Shown in pieces: positions 20,101-28,326 of a DNA stretch of 64,000 bases. Made by a program: the position numbers and the translations under genes. The notes under the pieces were generated by a model that saw nothing but the letters and a program-made list of their open reading frames with translations, searched no databases and had not been told where the DNA came from. Source of the stretch: Chloroflexota bacterium (GTDB lineage: Bacteria > Chloroflexota > Anaerolineae > Aggregatilineales > J027); NCBI GenBank assembly GCA_024434115.1, contig QMIT01000011.1:183585-247584 (forward strand), written 5' to 3'. Within the stretch, counting starts at the first letter, position 1. Each line of letters begins with the position of its first letter.

Positions 20101-21544
20101 CAAGCGTATAAACCGTTTCGATACGATTGTCTACCGTGATGTCATCCAAATACCAGCCATCTGCATTGGTAGCGGAAGCATCGGTGATCAGGATAAACCG
20201 GATTTCAATATACTGACCTCGGAAGTCTTGGGTTGCCCCCAGATCATCCGTAAAGTTCGCAAGGTCGTAACTTTGACGATTATACGTTGGGGAAGCCGTT
20301 GGGCCGGTGTGTACAGTACGATCATACCAGCGACCCAGATTGGCGCTGCCGGCCACACTGACCACCGCACGGTCATATTGACCGAGGTCGAAAGCGTCCG
20401 AGAATTCCAAGAAGGGGTTATTGATACCCTGTAGTGTCAAGTTGATACGACCACGATAGCGCAAAATACAGTTTTGACCGCTGGTATAGGTCGTATTGAT
20501 GGGCGGGCTGTCATGCCAAGCGGTGGGTGGTGAGTTGGGCAGCCAAGTGACCAACGACCAGTTGCAGTCAGCCGTATTGCCCGATTGCCCGGACTTAAAC
20601 AGGCTGACTTCGAGCATCGCGCCGCTGCCCGTATCGCGGTGTTGAATCACAATTGGCACCGAACGGGTAGAAGGATTCGTCCAGTTGACCTCGACATAGT
20701 TCGTACCCGTTGGACTGTAGTTCCAGTCTTGGCTGTTAACCAGTTGGGTGCTTCCGTCCACAAAAATACGTACCCCGTCGTCACGGCGATAGCGGAAGGT
20801 ATAGGCACCTTGGGCAAGCATGACGGAGTTTGAAAACCGCGAACAGAAGTCGGTACTGACACCAGCCGCAGGCGAACTACCCGCCGTAGTCCAATAGGCA
20901 TGGGTCGCACGTGGGAATTGAATAAGTTGTTCCTGCGTGGTCGTCGTCGGTGCCGTTGAATAGCTGCCATCCGTCGCGCTGAAAATATTCCCATTGTTAC
21001 AGGTAGACAAATTCCACCATTGGGCATTCCACGGCGCTAGGTTCGGATCGGTGAAAACGTCGGCGAAATCGGTCTGCCAGTTATTAGGATCAGTGGCTGT
21101 ATCCTTCCATGGGGCATCCCGATCTTGATCTTGCGGCGTGGTGGTTGGTCCGGCGGTTGCGCCACTCGGTTCGGGTGTAAATGTATAGGTCGCAGTCGCA
21201 TTAGGAGCGCTGGTGGGTGGCAAGCCCGGATTATTCTGCGGGGCGGGTGTGTTGGTGATGAGGTCAACATCATCCGGTGTGTAGGAGGCCACCGCAGTGA
21301 CCAGATTCCAAAACTCGTTTGCATTCAATGGATCTTGTGGAGTTGTAGTTTGACCCAACAGATCATAAACCGTTCGGCTAAACACGTTGCCAATCGCTGG
21401 CCCGGTGATGGTCAAAATGGCGATAAGGCCGATAAAGGCCAACGCCAAAATCATCACGTATTCAAGCAGCGCCTGACCACGTAGTTTGCCCCCACGTTTG
21501 GATGTGGGTGTTTTTACGACCTGTTTGGCTTGATGATCGGACAT
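17132..21544 (-). CDS. Giant pilin-type protein with PA14-like and MAM-like ectodomain
   Basis: The 1,470-residue protein starts with a basic leader, then RGQALLEYVMILALAFIG. Gly23/Gln24 is a class III/Flp-type prepilin peptidase site and Glu28 is the +5 glutamate of type IV pilins, followed by a hydrophobic helix to about residue 50. A Thr/Pro-rich linker (about 60-150) leads to three PA14/GLEYA-like regions (about 165-310, 1040-1185 and 1195-1350). Five jelly-roll repeats are interspersed, each ending in DGW(Y/F)-(L/V/I)-D-(D/N) near residues 465, 635, 816, 985 and 1465. PA14 and MAM-like modules commonly bind carbohydrates. The natural reading is a processed, surface-displayed adhesin anchored by a pilin helix. 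The start has AGGAGAGG upstream, and a terminator follows the gene. Confidence 0.85.
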   Translation of the reverse strand: MSDHQAKQVVKTPTSKRGGKLRGQALLEYVMILALAFIGLIAILTITGPAIGNVFSRTVYDLLGQTTTPQDPLNANEFWNLVTAVASYTPDDVDLITNTPAPQNNPGLPPTSAPNATATYTFTPEPSGATAGPTTTPQDQDRDAPWKDTATDPNNWQTDFADVFTDPNLAPWNAQWWNLSTCNNGNIFSATDGSYSTAPTTTTQEQLIQFPRATHAYWTTAGSSPAAGVSTDFCSRFSNSVMLAQGAYTFRYRRDDGVRIFVDGSTQLVNSQDWNYSPTGTNYVEVNWTNPSTRSVPIVIQHRDTGSGAMLEVSLFKSGQSGNTADCNWSLVTWLPNSPPTAWHDSPPINTTYTSGQNCILRYRGRINLTLQGINNPFLEFSDAFDLGQYDRAVVSVAGSANLGRWYDRTVHTGPTASPTYNRQSYDLANFTDDLGATQDFRGQYIEIRFILITDASATNADGWYLDDITVDNRIETVYTLGFSDAMDNDLNWVNRGGWTLSSENPHSSPTGWTDSEAGPYAASNNNILELDGRIDLSTAVLDEPQFAFWHSYDLASGDAIYLEISHDRTTWRMLTPNGTATYLAQNQTQMAYSQIVVPIPADVVNDAARRSRIYLRFRIQSNNSAEADGWYVDDFQIRNRPSGSIRPNWCDNVEAGGGNWIAGGNWGVTSSTSHAGTQSWTDSPAGNYAPNSDSTLELIPNIDLSNPPPSGFPTVVRPVLEFWHRWEIGVGDAIHVEVSTDGGANWTNTNLWSFTNGQTSLPRWDIHYSPNFDYMYSWQRDVIELSPWINQTDLRLRFRLDARVNSDVRDGWYLDDICIREASTDLTINLPFADDFEGNLNNWYVGGSWAVSTNDHHSGVAAITESPAGNYTMDTNPIIELRYNINLTGTVEPTLYYWEHYEMATNNRVVVEYMRVNNQGVPQTDWQPIGWTGTQTLGPTTRLSSTNRGWVRQQVNLVPYINQIIRIRFRLDALAGSTPDDGWYLDDISVVDRNGIETQYTADPYLETMETLSPGDWVYDHNWGTVLEPRSIGSGNDTDALGPGTWDATYIQRFPTSATCSFPNLNVNSLPSGSTNRGTYPVAGGQIAFDWSNNSGPAYVSPTTDLFAIEFTRTVNFPVDTTLIISYFADDGIRMYDNGVRFVNDWGCSGGSTTNLTRTFPAGDHTLRIQYVENTGMARVQVNFRQRFSTGELIGPGPWLARWYNNVTGVCSASANLGTATTTTTYPDRLDFNWGNSYPSGVGIGDGNTWGARFQMTIQLDYPTTYQIMGYRSDAFQVTNQNGTGPVTLISPSAYWTSCNSGSALDPSTFYSFSYTFPAGANTITVDYYENTGSALFQLGLYTGSLVFHDSPPSNRPGGAPVDYEDLTDTSVTLEGQVSLAGTVNPALIWQDSVSLGLIDYTIIEVSTDEGFTWTEVYRRATDNPAWTQRTVDLTSFAGSNITIRFRLDAMLDAETDDGWFIDNISIVD

Positions 21545-21923
21545 AATCCGTTATCCTCTCCTAAGCCTACCTAAATGACATTAAACAGATAGGATGTTTT
21601 TGCATGAACGTTTTTGCTTAGGCTAAGTCCCTAATCGCTGAATTGCTGTTGAGATAGCACACAAGCATAGGGGTTGAAAAAATCTTCTAACCACCTGTCT
21701 TAATGTTACCTGACTACCCGGCAAATAATCGCGCATATTTGTAGAAAATTTGTCGGAAGTCCTTGACAAAAAGGCCTGACAAAAGGCCGCTACAACATAG
21801 CCGCTTCACACTTTTGCAAGGCGTGTAGGGTGTGTTAGCCTAGAGACTGTAGGTACGATTGCACCCACAGCGTTAGCTTAGTTCAAATTGAATTTGGGGG
21901 CAATCCATTTAGGAGGAAAATCA
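21545..21923. other. Intergenic region between divergent pilin-like gene and folD
   Basis: These 379 bases contain no convincing gene. TTGACA occurs at 21763-21768, but the nearest -10-like TACAAC is 22 bases away, too far for a normal promoter. TACGAT at 21854-21859 is another possible -10 for folD without a good -35. I found no tetrahydrofolate-riboswitch-like core. The only firm signals are the two ribosome binding sites at the edges: AGGAGG for folD and AGGAGAGG for the pilin-like gene. Confidence 0.6.
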
Positions 21924-22811
21924 ATGGCAACCCTTATTGATGGCAAAGCTGTCGCGGATCGTTTGCATCATCAAACAGCCGAGGCGGTTGAAAAAATGGT
22001 CGCACAACACGGCATCCGGCCCGGTTTGGCGGCAGTCTTGGTAGGCGAAAACCCCGCTTCGCAGACCTATGTGCGGATGAAACGCAAGGCGTGTGCCGAG
22101 GTAGGGATTGAATCGTTCGGTTATGAATTACCCGCCAGCATCACCCAAGCCGAATTAGAAAATGTGGTGCGTGATCTCAATGCCGACCCACGTGTGCATG
22201 GCATTTTGGTACAACTGCCCCTCCCCGACCATCTCGATTCTGAGGCGGTTTTGAGCCTGATTAGTATTGAAAAAGATGTGGACGGCTTCCACCCGCTGAA
22301 TATTGGACGGCTGGCGATGAAAGGCCGTGAGCCGCTCTTTATGCCCTGTACGCCACACGGTTGCATGGTCTTGTTAGAGGATGTGGGTGCGAAATTTGAT
22401 GGTGCGAATGCGGTAGTGTTAGGGCGCAGCAATATCGTCGGGATGCCCGCCGCGCTCATGCTGGTGAAACGCAATGCCACCGTCACAATTGCCCACAGCC
22501 GCACCCGTGATCTACCCGGTATCTGCCGCCAAGCCGACATTTTGATTGCGGCGGTGGGTCGGGCGGAAATGGTCAAGGGTGATTGGGTTAAACCCGGTGC
22601 GACGGTGATTGATGTCGGGGTCAATCGTGTGGATGACCCTACCAGCAAGAAGGGCTATAAGCTGGTGGGGGATGTGGCCTTTGACGAAGCCAAAGAGGTG
22701 GCGGGCGCAATTACCCCCGTCCCCGGCGGTGTTGGCCCGATGACAATTGCCATGCTGCTGAAAAACACCCTCAGTGGCGCGGAGTTGATGCTGGCGAAAA
22801 CAGTCAAATAG
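21924..22811 (+). CDS. folD: Bifunctional methylenetetrahydrofolate dehydrogenase/cyclohydrolase FolD
   Basis: I chose the ATG at 21924 because AGGAGG lies directly upstream; the frame is open from 21888. The 295-residue product is the normal FolD length. Family motifs are [14 protein letters not shown] (with the catalytic Tyr and Lys), [44 protein letters not shown] and [15 protein letters not shown]. The cytoplasmic enzyme oxidises 5,10-methylene-THF with NADP and hydrolyses the product to 10-formyl-THF for purine and formyl-Met synthesis. It stands alone rather than in a folate operon. Confidence 0.97.
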   Translation: MATLIDGKAVADRLHHQTAEAVEKMVAQHGIRPGLAAVLVGENPASQTYVRMKRKACAEVGIESFGYELPASITQAELENVVRDLNADPRVHGILVQLPLPDHLDSEAVLSLISIEKDVDGFHPLNIGRLAMKGREPLFMPCTPHGCMVLLEDVGAKFDGANAVVLGRSNIVGMPAALMLVKRNATVTIAHSRTRDLPGICRQADILIAAVGRAEMVKGDWVKPGATVIDVGVNRVDDPTSKKGYKLVGDVAFDEAKEVAGAITPVPGGVGPMTIAMLLKNTLSGAELMLAKTVK

Positions 22812-22821
22812 GGTAATATCC

Positions 22822-22872
22822 CGCCGGATATAGCTAGACCCCACAAAGGAAGGTGTGCTTTCTATACCGGCG
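22822..22872. repeat. Imperfect inverted repeat downstream of folD
   Basis: CGCCGGATATAG (22822-22833) pairs with CTATACCGGCG (22862-22872) with one bulged base. The 28-base interior can form a small inner stem (CACA with TGTG). No T run follows on either strand, so it does not look like an ordinary intrinsic terminator. Confidence 0.5.
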
Positions 22873-22901
22873 CGAATATCACCCTGTTTGGGAAAATTAT
22901 C

Positions 22902-23564
22902 ATGCGATTTGGCGAGGGGCATGAACACTTGATGCGTCAGGCAGCTGCCGATTTTGAGACGCAAGGTGGAAAAATGCCCCCCGATGTTCAATTGGATTGG
23001 TTGATTTTGGGAAATGTCCGCACGGATATTCCCAACATTCAAACTGACAAGTGTGTATCTGCTTGGGAAATCATTGTCATGGCGGCGCGTGGGGCATCCT
23101 GTAAATATGGCGATCATCCCTCCCATGCCATGCGCTGTCGCAAACAAAAAGTTGCCGAGGCCTATCCGCTCTTGCGTGAAACGATCAAACGCGGCTTTAT
23201 CAAAGGCTGTGATAGCGGCTTGTCGTGGGAAGACCGTGCCCTCGCATTTGGCAGCGCCCTGCATACCCTCCAAGACAGTTATTGCATTGCCCACGCTGGA
23301 CGGGTGGATAATGCTGTCCCAACTTCCCCGATTATCGCCATGTACAGCTATCCCAGTAAACAGCATCCGATTACCACCCAGCGCGATAACGTCTGGCAGG
23401 ATGCGGGGCAGACAGCTTTTAAACCTGAAGCCGCCGCCGCGATTACCGCCACCGTTGCCGCCCTGCACATTTTTGCCAGCCAATCGGTAGATGAAATTGA
23501 CGCATTTTTAGAACGTTATGTGGCGTTTCGGGAGGATATTGCCGAAACATTGAATCCAGCCTGA
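22902..23564 (+). CDS. Zinc-dependent phospholipase C / S1-P1 nuclease-like protein
   Basis: The 220-residue, all-alpha-looking protein has a His/Asp pattern typical of the zinc phospholipase C / P1 nuclease fold: EGHEHLM near the N-terminus, LDWLILGNVRTD, GDHPSHAMR, and the core ALHTLQDSYCIAHAGR, matching H-x3-D-x6-H zinc ligands. I see no signal peptide, unlike the secreted toxins of the family, so a cytoplasmic role or a different substrate is possible. The start at 22902 has only a weak purine stretch upstream. The substrate is unknown. Confidence 0.6.
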   Translation: MRFGEGHEHLMRQAAADFETQGGKMPPDVQLDWLILGNVRTDIPNIQTDKCVSAWEIIVMAARGASCKYGDHPSHAMRCRKQKVAEAYPLLRETIKRGFIKGCDSGLSWEDRALAFGSALHTLQDSYCIAHAGRVDNAVPTSPIIAMYSYPSKQHPITTQRDNVWQDAGQTAFKPEAAAAITATVAALHIFASQSVDEIDAFLERYVAFREDIAETLNPA

Positions 23565-23580
23565 TCCTCTTACGGAGAAT

Positions 23581-24354
23581 CTAATAAACAGGATCATCCG
23601 ATAAATTTGATTGCACTACATCTTTTTCTAATTTGTATTGCCTCAGTATAGAGGTAGCTAAGTCCCTAAACCATAATGGAGAAGTAGGAGATACATAAAT
23701 TTTAGAGATCAATATCTCCAAATCAACAGGAATATAGACTCCTCCAAATTTATCTAGTTCGTGCTTAACGCTTGAGGCATGTTCTTCTAAATCACCTGCC
23801 CATGTGGTTGTGATAGCACGGATCTCACGTTCATGTTCGAAGTTTTTTCTTTTGTGAGTATAGGGGTAAAAAATATTATTTTCAGGAATCCAATCAGTTG
23901 TGTAATCTATGTATTTCACTTTTCCAACTAAAACTTTATCAACTCCTAAACGATCTTGAATGCTGAATTTGAGTTGATTAAACGTTGATTGAATAGCAAT
24001 GCCTAAGCTATAACGGGAATATAATTCCCACATTGCGGCAGATTCAAAATCACTCAAATGCCAGCAGTTTATAAGCACCATGTTGGGAAGTGTGGTTCTA
24101 AAACTGGTAGTAATTGATTCCTGAATGAAATCCCGTGTTTGAGATGGTAGGTTCTCATAAATGTAAGGCCTGAGAGCTAGGTTAGCTTTGGAAAAAGAGC
24201 CTTCAAATGGGTCTAGTTTTCGCAGTAAATTCCCGGTAACAAAAAACAGTGCCCGTTTATCCAACAATGACATAAAACGTGCAAAATCCATATAACGCCA
24301 TACGTTTGAATTTGTGTCTTCGGGTTCCTCGAACACAGGATGCTTCTGGGCCAT
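23581..24354 (-). CDS. DUF2971-type protein
   Basis: The 257-residue product has the features I associate with DUF2971: an N-terminal W-R-Y-M-D-F segment, CWHLSDFESAAMWELYSRYSLGIAI in the middle, then YIDYT, and a KRKNFEHEREIRAI motif. No biochemical role is established for the family. The gene is clearly richer in A and T than its neighbours and points away from the amidohydrolase gene, so recent acquisition is plausible. It is flanked by genes of unrelated function. Confidence 0.7.
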   Translation of the reverse strand: MAQKHPVFEEPEDTNSNVWRYMDFARFMSLLDKRALFFVTGNLLRKLDPFEGSFSKANLALRPYIYENLPSQTRDFIQESITTSFRTTLPNMVLINCWHLSDFESAAMWELYSRYSLGIAIQSTFNQLKFSIQDRLGVDKVLVGKVKYIDYTTDWIPENNIFYPYTHKRKNFEHEREIRAITTTWAGDLEEHASSVKHELDKFGGVYIPVDLEILISKIYVSPTSPLWFRDLATSILRQYKLEKDVVQSNLSDDPVY

Positions 24355-24426
24355 GTTAATAGGTCATTTCTTTTAAATTTATAAATTGAATTGTGTTTGA
24401 TTATCTTATCAAAAGGAGGCGACTTA

Positions 24427-25788
24427 ATGCCAACTCTAATCGTTAAAAATATTCATACCCTTGTGACAATGGATGCCACCCGCCGCGAAATCCCTAACGG
24501 CGCGATTTTGGTGCGCGACAATGTGATTGAGCAGGTGGGCACAACCGCTGAACTTCCCTCTACCGCTGACGAAGTGCTAGATATGAAAGGCCATCACGTC
24601 GTCCTACCGGGGTTGGTCAACACCCATCATCATCTGTATCAAAGCCTGACCCGTGTTATCCCACTCGCGCAAAATTACGAACTCTTTGATTGGCTGAAGA
24701 CCCTCTATCCGATTTGGAAAGGGCTGCATCCTGAAGCGATTAAGGTCAGCACCAAGATTGGTCTGGCGGAATTGATGCTGTCAGGCTGCACCACCGCCAG
24801 CGATCACCTCTATATATATCCGAATGGCTGCACACTCGATGACCAAATTGAATCGGCCCAAGCGATTGGGATGCGCTTTCATGCCAGTCGTGGCAGTATG
24901 AGCGTCGGCGAGAGTCAAGGTGGTCTGCCGCCAGACTCAGTAGTCGAAAAAGAGCCGTTTATTCTCAAAGACTCGCAGCGCTTGATTGAAACCTATCACG
25001 ATTCCAACCGTTATGCCATGCTGCGGATTACCCTTGCGCCATGCTCGCCATTTACCGTCTCGGTAGATTTAATGCGCGAATCGGCAAAGATGGCTCGCAG
25101 TTATCCTGCCGTCCGCTTGCACACCCATCTCGCTGAAACCAAGCCGGATGTCGCCTACAGCATCGAGAAATTTGGCCTTGCTCCGGGTGATTACGCGGAA
25201 GAAGTCGGGTGGGTCGGTGAGGATACATGGCACGCCCATTGTGTCCATCTCAGCGACGACGCCATTGAGAAATTTGGCCGCACGGGGACAGGCGTGGCCC
25301 ACTGCCCAACCAGCAATCTACGCCTCGGCAGCAATATCGCACGGGTGCGCAAAATGCTAACACACGGCGTTCCGGTTGGCTTGGGAGTGGATGGTTCAGC
25401 CTCGAATGACAGTGGACATCTGTTAGCTGAGGCACGGATGGCAATGTTAAGCGCACGGGCAGGCGGTGATCCAGCGGGTTTGACGGCACGCGAGACGTTG
25501 GAATTGGGCACGCTTGGCGGGGCACGGGTCTTGGGTCGAGACGACATCGGCAGCATCGCACCGGGCATGGCGGCGGATTTTATCGCCATCAATGTCAACA
25601 CTGTCGCTTTTGCCGGGGCACATCATGATATTGTTGCTGCGGTGGTGTTCTGTACCCCTGCCACCGTAGACTATAGTGTCATCAATGGGCGGGTGGTCAT
25701 CCGCGAAGGCCGCATTACCACATTGGAAATTGAACCCGTCATTGAGCGGCACAATCAAATCGCCCGTGCCTTGTTCAATGGCGAATGA
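24427..25788 (+). CDS. Amidohydrolase, 8-oxoguanine deaminase / AtzB-like
   Basis: The ATG at 24427 is preceded by AAAGGAGG, so the upstream in-frame start at 24391 is rejected. The 453-residue protein is a metal-dependent amidohydrolase. It has the strand-1 metal motif VNTHHHLYQSLTR, RLHTHLAET, WHAHCVHLSDD, AHCPTSNLRLGSN and the catalytic VDGSASNDSGH. TRVIPLAQNYELFDWL and the SNDSGH segment fit the 8-oxoguanine deaminase / hydroxyatrazine hydrolase group, which deaminates 8-oxoguanine, isocytosine-like or triazine compounds. Which substrate it uses here is an inference. It is monocistronic in appearance. Confidence 0.85.
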   Translation: MPTLIVKNIHTLVTMDATRREIPNGAILVRDNVIEQVGTTAELPSTADEVLDMKGHHVVLPGLVNTHHHLYQSLTRVIPLAQNYELFDWLKTLYPIWKGLHPEAIKVSTKIGLAELMLSGCTTASDHLYIYPNGCTLDDQIESAQAIGMRFHASRGSMSVGESQGGLPPDSVVEKEPFILKDSQRLIETYHDSNRYAMLRITLAPCSPFTVSVDLMRESAKMARSYPAVRLHTHLAETKPDVAYSIEKFGLAPGDYAEEVGWVGEDTWHAHCVHLSDDAIEKFGRTGTGVAHCPTSNLRLGSNIARVRKMLTHGVPVGLGVDGSASNDSGHLLAEARMAMLSARAGGDPAGLTARETLELGTLGGARVLGRDDIGSIAPGMAADFIAINVNTVAFAGAHHDIVAAVVFCTPATVDYSVINGRVVIREGRITTLEIEPVIERHNQIARALFNGE

Positions 25789-25802
25789 TTTTTAAGTAAA
25801 TC

Positions 25803-25841
25803 GGGGGTGGCGGAAATCATTTGATGTTTTTTTCGCCCCCC
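25803..25841 (+). terminator. Possible hairpin terminator after the amidohydrolase gene
   Basis: GGCGGAAA (25809-25816) pairs with TTTTCGCC (25830-25837), and G and C runs extend the stem outward past one mismatch. There is no T run after the stem, so this is at best a weak or factor-assisted terminator. Confidence 0.35.
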
Positions 25842-25897
25842 ATATGTTAGAATTTGCCCCGCGTTAATTTTTGCGCGAACCTTAAGTTTATGTAATG

Positions 25898-25926
25898 TTG
25901 TCAAGCCGTTGACCCTGCGTTATACT
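25898..25926 (+). promoter_or_regulatory. Sigma-70-type promoter of the nuo cluster
   Basis: TTGTCA (25898-25903) and TATACT (25921-25926) are separated by 17 bases, giving an expected start near 25933 and a leader of about 87 bases before nuoA. It is the best promoter match upstream of the cluster. Confidence 0.7.
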
Positions 25927-26019
25927 TTCGCGCTGTAATTCACAAACGCTTATTCACGGCATTATTAAAATTCGCTTTACACATGCAAACCAAGTGTTTG
26001 GCAGTGGAGAACGTGTCGC

Positions 26020-26379
26020 ATGGAACTAAATCAATGGGCCTTTGTCGGAGCATTCCTTTCAATTGCATGGCTGCTCCCGCTTGCGCCAATCATTATGAAC
26101 TACTTCATCGCACCCAAACGCGCCAATCGCATCAAGAATGATGTGTATGAGTGCGGGATCGAGACCGTAGGCGACACATGGGGACAAATCAAAGTGCAAT
26201 ATTATTTGTACGCGATTATTTTCCTTGTGTTTGATGTGGAAATGATCTTCTTGTTTCCATGGGCAGTTGCCTATGCCAAGTTAGACTTTTTCTCCTACAT
26301 GGCCGGGGCAATCTTCATCCTGCTGTTGGTCGAAGGTCTAGCCTATGCGTGGAAAAAGGGCGCGTTGGAGTGGTCATAG
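26020..26379 (+). CDS. nuoA: NADH-quinone oxidoreductase subunit A
   Basis: The 119-residue subunit has three membrane helices and the conserved loop NDVYECGIETVGD, followed by QYYLYAIIFLVFDVEMIFLFPWA. NuoA sits at the junction of the membrane and peripheral arms and its loop lines the quinone channel. The length is normal. It opens a plus-strand run nuoA-H-J-K-L-M-M-N; the usual next genes nuoB, C and D are absent here. Confidence 0.96.
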   Translation: MELNQWAFVGAFLSIAWLLPLAPIIMNYFIAPKRANRIKNDVYECGIETVGDTWGQIKVQYYLYAIIFLVFDVEMIFLFPWAVAYAKLDFFSYMAGAIFILLLVEGLAYAWKKGALEWS

Positions 26380-26451
26380 AGGTACAGGAAATACTCACCC
26401 AAATCGGCTGCACAGGCCGATATTTTGTGTGTAGATCGGGAGTAACGAACT

Positions 26452-27681
26452 ATGTATTATGTGAGTGAGCTTTTAAAAGACGCTGGCCTGAGCGACGGCC
26501 TAGCCAATACGCTGGGGATTTATATCAGCGCCCTGTTGCTGGCGACGGTGTTCTTGCTGCTGCCCATTTTCACGATCTGGGTCGAACGTAAAGTGGCGGC
26601 CCGTTTCCAAAACCGCGTGGGGCCAAATCGTGTAGGGCCATTTGGGTTGCTACAATCCATCCCTGACGTGGTGAAGTTGTTGGGCAAAGAATTGATTTTC
26701 CCACGCAATGTTGACCGTATACCCTATTTGTTGTCACCCATTTTGATGGTGGTATCGGTCATTATGATGGTCGCCGTCGTGCCACTTGCCCCTAATATCA
26801 TCGGGACAGACCTTTCCATCGGGGCGCTTTATTTTATCGCCATTAGCTCGCTTGCCACCATCGGCGTGATCATGGCGGGTTGGGGCAGCAACAACAAATA
26901 TGCACTGCTTGGTGCTTTCCGTACCGTCGCCCAATTGATTAGTTATGAAATCCCACTGGTCTTTACACTGCTCGTTCCGGTCATGTTGGCTGGCACCATG
27001 AGTATGCAAAAGATCGTGGATTTTCAAGGCGATAATTATTGGGTGTTTTTCTATGCCCCGGCTGCATTCTTCATCTTTGTGTTGAGCAACCTCGGTGAAG
27101 TGGGCCGTTCGCCTTTTGACCTGATTGAAGCGGAATCGGAATTGGTTGCTGGGTTCATGATTGAATACAGCGGCATGGCCTTTGCGATGTTCTATCTGGC
27201 GGAATTCCTGCACGCCTTTTTGATCGGTGTGTTCGCCGCAACGCTGTTTATGGGTGGCTGGCAAGGGCCGTTTGTCCAAGACGTACCTGCATTAGGCATT
27301 CTCTATCTCACGGCGAAGGCATTCTTCATTTATTTCTTGACGATGTGGGTTCGTTTGACCCTGCCGCGCTTCCGTATTGACCAGATGATGGCCTTCAACT
27401 GGAAGTTCCTTGTCCCCGTATCCATCGTCCACCTCCTGATTACGGGTTTCTTGTGGAAAGCCCTGCCAGAGCCAGATGTGACGGGTAATGTATTTGAACG
27501 CCTGTTTAATGGGGAAGCACTGCTGCGTATGGGGGTGATGTTTGGGATTAGCGCCCTCCTATTGGTCTATTCACTGCGGATACTGCGGAATGCGATTTTG
27601 CGGGTACGCGAAGAAACCACCGCTAAATTACGTGAGGCCTATCCAGCGGCCCATCCGACTACCGCCCCCGCCGGGGATTAA
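26452..27681 (+). CDS. nuoH: NADH-quinone oxidoreductase subunit H
   Basis: The 409-residue product has the NuoH hallmarks: WVERKVAARFQNRVGPNRVGPFGLLQ (beginning near residue 42), the acidic loop FDLIEAESELVAGF, and about eight helices that form the quinone-binding chamber. It is longer than the usual 320-350 residues because of an extra C-terminal hydrophobic segment (about 357-378, MGVMFGISALLLVYSLRIL) and a polar tail. Gap to nuoA is 72 bases; nuoJ follows after 31 bases, with nuoI missing between. Confidence 0.96.
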   Translation: MYYVSELLKDAGLSDGLANTLGIYISALLLATVFLLLPIFTIWVERKVAARFQNRVGPNRVGPFGLLQSIPDVVKLLGKELIFPRNVDRIPYLLSPILMVVSVIMMVAVVPLAPNIIGTDLSIGALYFIAISSLATIGVIMAGWGSNNKYALLGAFRTVAQLISYEIPLVFTLLVPVMLAGTMSMQKIVDFQGDNYWVFFYAPAAFFIFVLSNLGEVGRSPFDLIEAESELVAGFMIEYSGMAFAMFYLAEFLHAFLIGVFAATLFMGGWQGPFVQDVPALGILYLTAKAFFIYFLTMWVRLTLPRFRIDQMMAFNWKFLVPVSIVHLLITGFLWKALPEPDVTGNVFERLFNGEALLRMGVMFGISALLLVYSLRILRNAILRVREETTAKLREAYPAAHPTTAPAGD

Positions 27682-27712
27682 TTTTTCGTGACTTGTTGAG
27701 AGGATTTTGCAC

Positions 27713-28306
27713 ATGGAAATTACATGGCAAACAATAGCCTTTGCTGCTTTCGCGGTGATGACACTTGGCGGCGGGTTGATGGTGGTTCTCAGCCGTAATC
27801 TGTGGCACTCCGCGCTGTTTTTGATGTTGAGCCTTTTTGGGACATCCGGTCTGTTTGTGCTGTTGGTCGCGCCCTTTCTGGCGGCGGTGCAAGTATTGGT
27901 CTATATCGGCGCAATTGCGATTTTGGTTTTGTTCGCTATCATGTTGACCCGCCGAATGATGGGCCTAGAAGAAACCCAAAATACCCAGTGGCCTGCTGCT
28001 GCTGCGGTGGCGGTGGTTCTCTTCGGAATCCTGTTGGTCACAGTTTCGCCGCTAGTAGATGAAGAGTTCGTAACAGATATCTTCGGCGACAAAGTGGCAA
28101 ATCTAAATGCCAATCTGCCTGTTGATCCCGAAGCCAAAGACAGCGGTGTAGTCGCCAATGAAGACCTGAATATTGTAACGGTTGAGGCCATTGGTGAGGC
28201 GCTTGTCACCCGCGACGGGTTTGTGCTGCCATTTGAATTGGCCTCTATTTTGCTGACAGCGGCACTCATCGGGGCGATTGTGGTTGCCCGCGAAGACGAA
28301 GCCTGA
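27713..28306 (+). CDS. nuoJ: NADH-quinone oxidoreductase subunit J
   Basis: I chose ATG 27713 with GAGAGGA 8 bases upstream; an in-frame TTG lies at 27707. The 197-residue protein has five hydrophobic helices. The conserved helix 3 region VLVYIGAIAILVLFAIMLTRRMMG is the site of the pi-bulge in complex I that couples redox work to the antiporter subunits. A polar loop (about residues 115-160) precedes the last helix. The length is within the family range. Confidence 0.95.
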   Translation: MEITWQTIAFAAFAVMTLGGGLMVVLSRNLWHSALFLMLSLFGTSGLFVLLVAPFLAAVQVLVYIGAIAILVLFAIMLTRRMMGLEETQNTQWPAAAAVAVVLFGILLVTVSPLVDEEFVTDIFGDKVANLNANLPVDPEAKDSGVVANEDLNIVTVEAIGEALVTRDGFVLPFELASILLTAALIGAIVVAREDEA

Positions 28307-28326
28307 TTTTTTTAGGAGCAGAAATT

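Noticed and set aside
21763..21796. TTGACA with TACAAC as a folD promoter
   Set aside because: The 22-base spacing is too long for a sigma-70 promoter, so I did not list it as a feature.
21781..21900. Tetrahydrofolate riboswitch before folD
   Set aside because: I looked for the conserved core of the THF riboswitch and could not find it; the region has only short weak stems.
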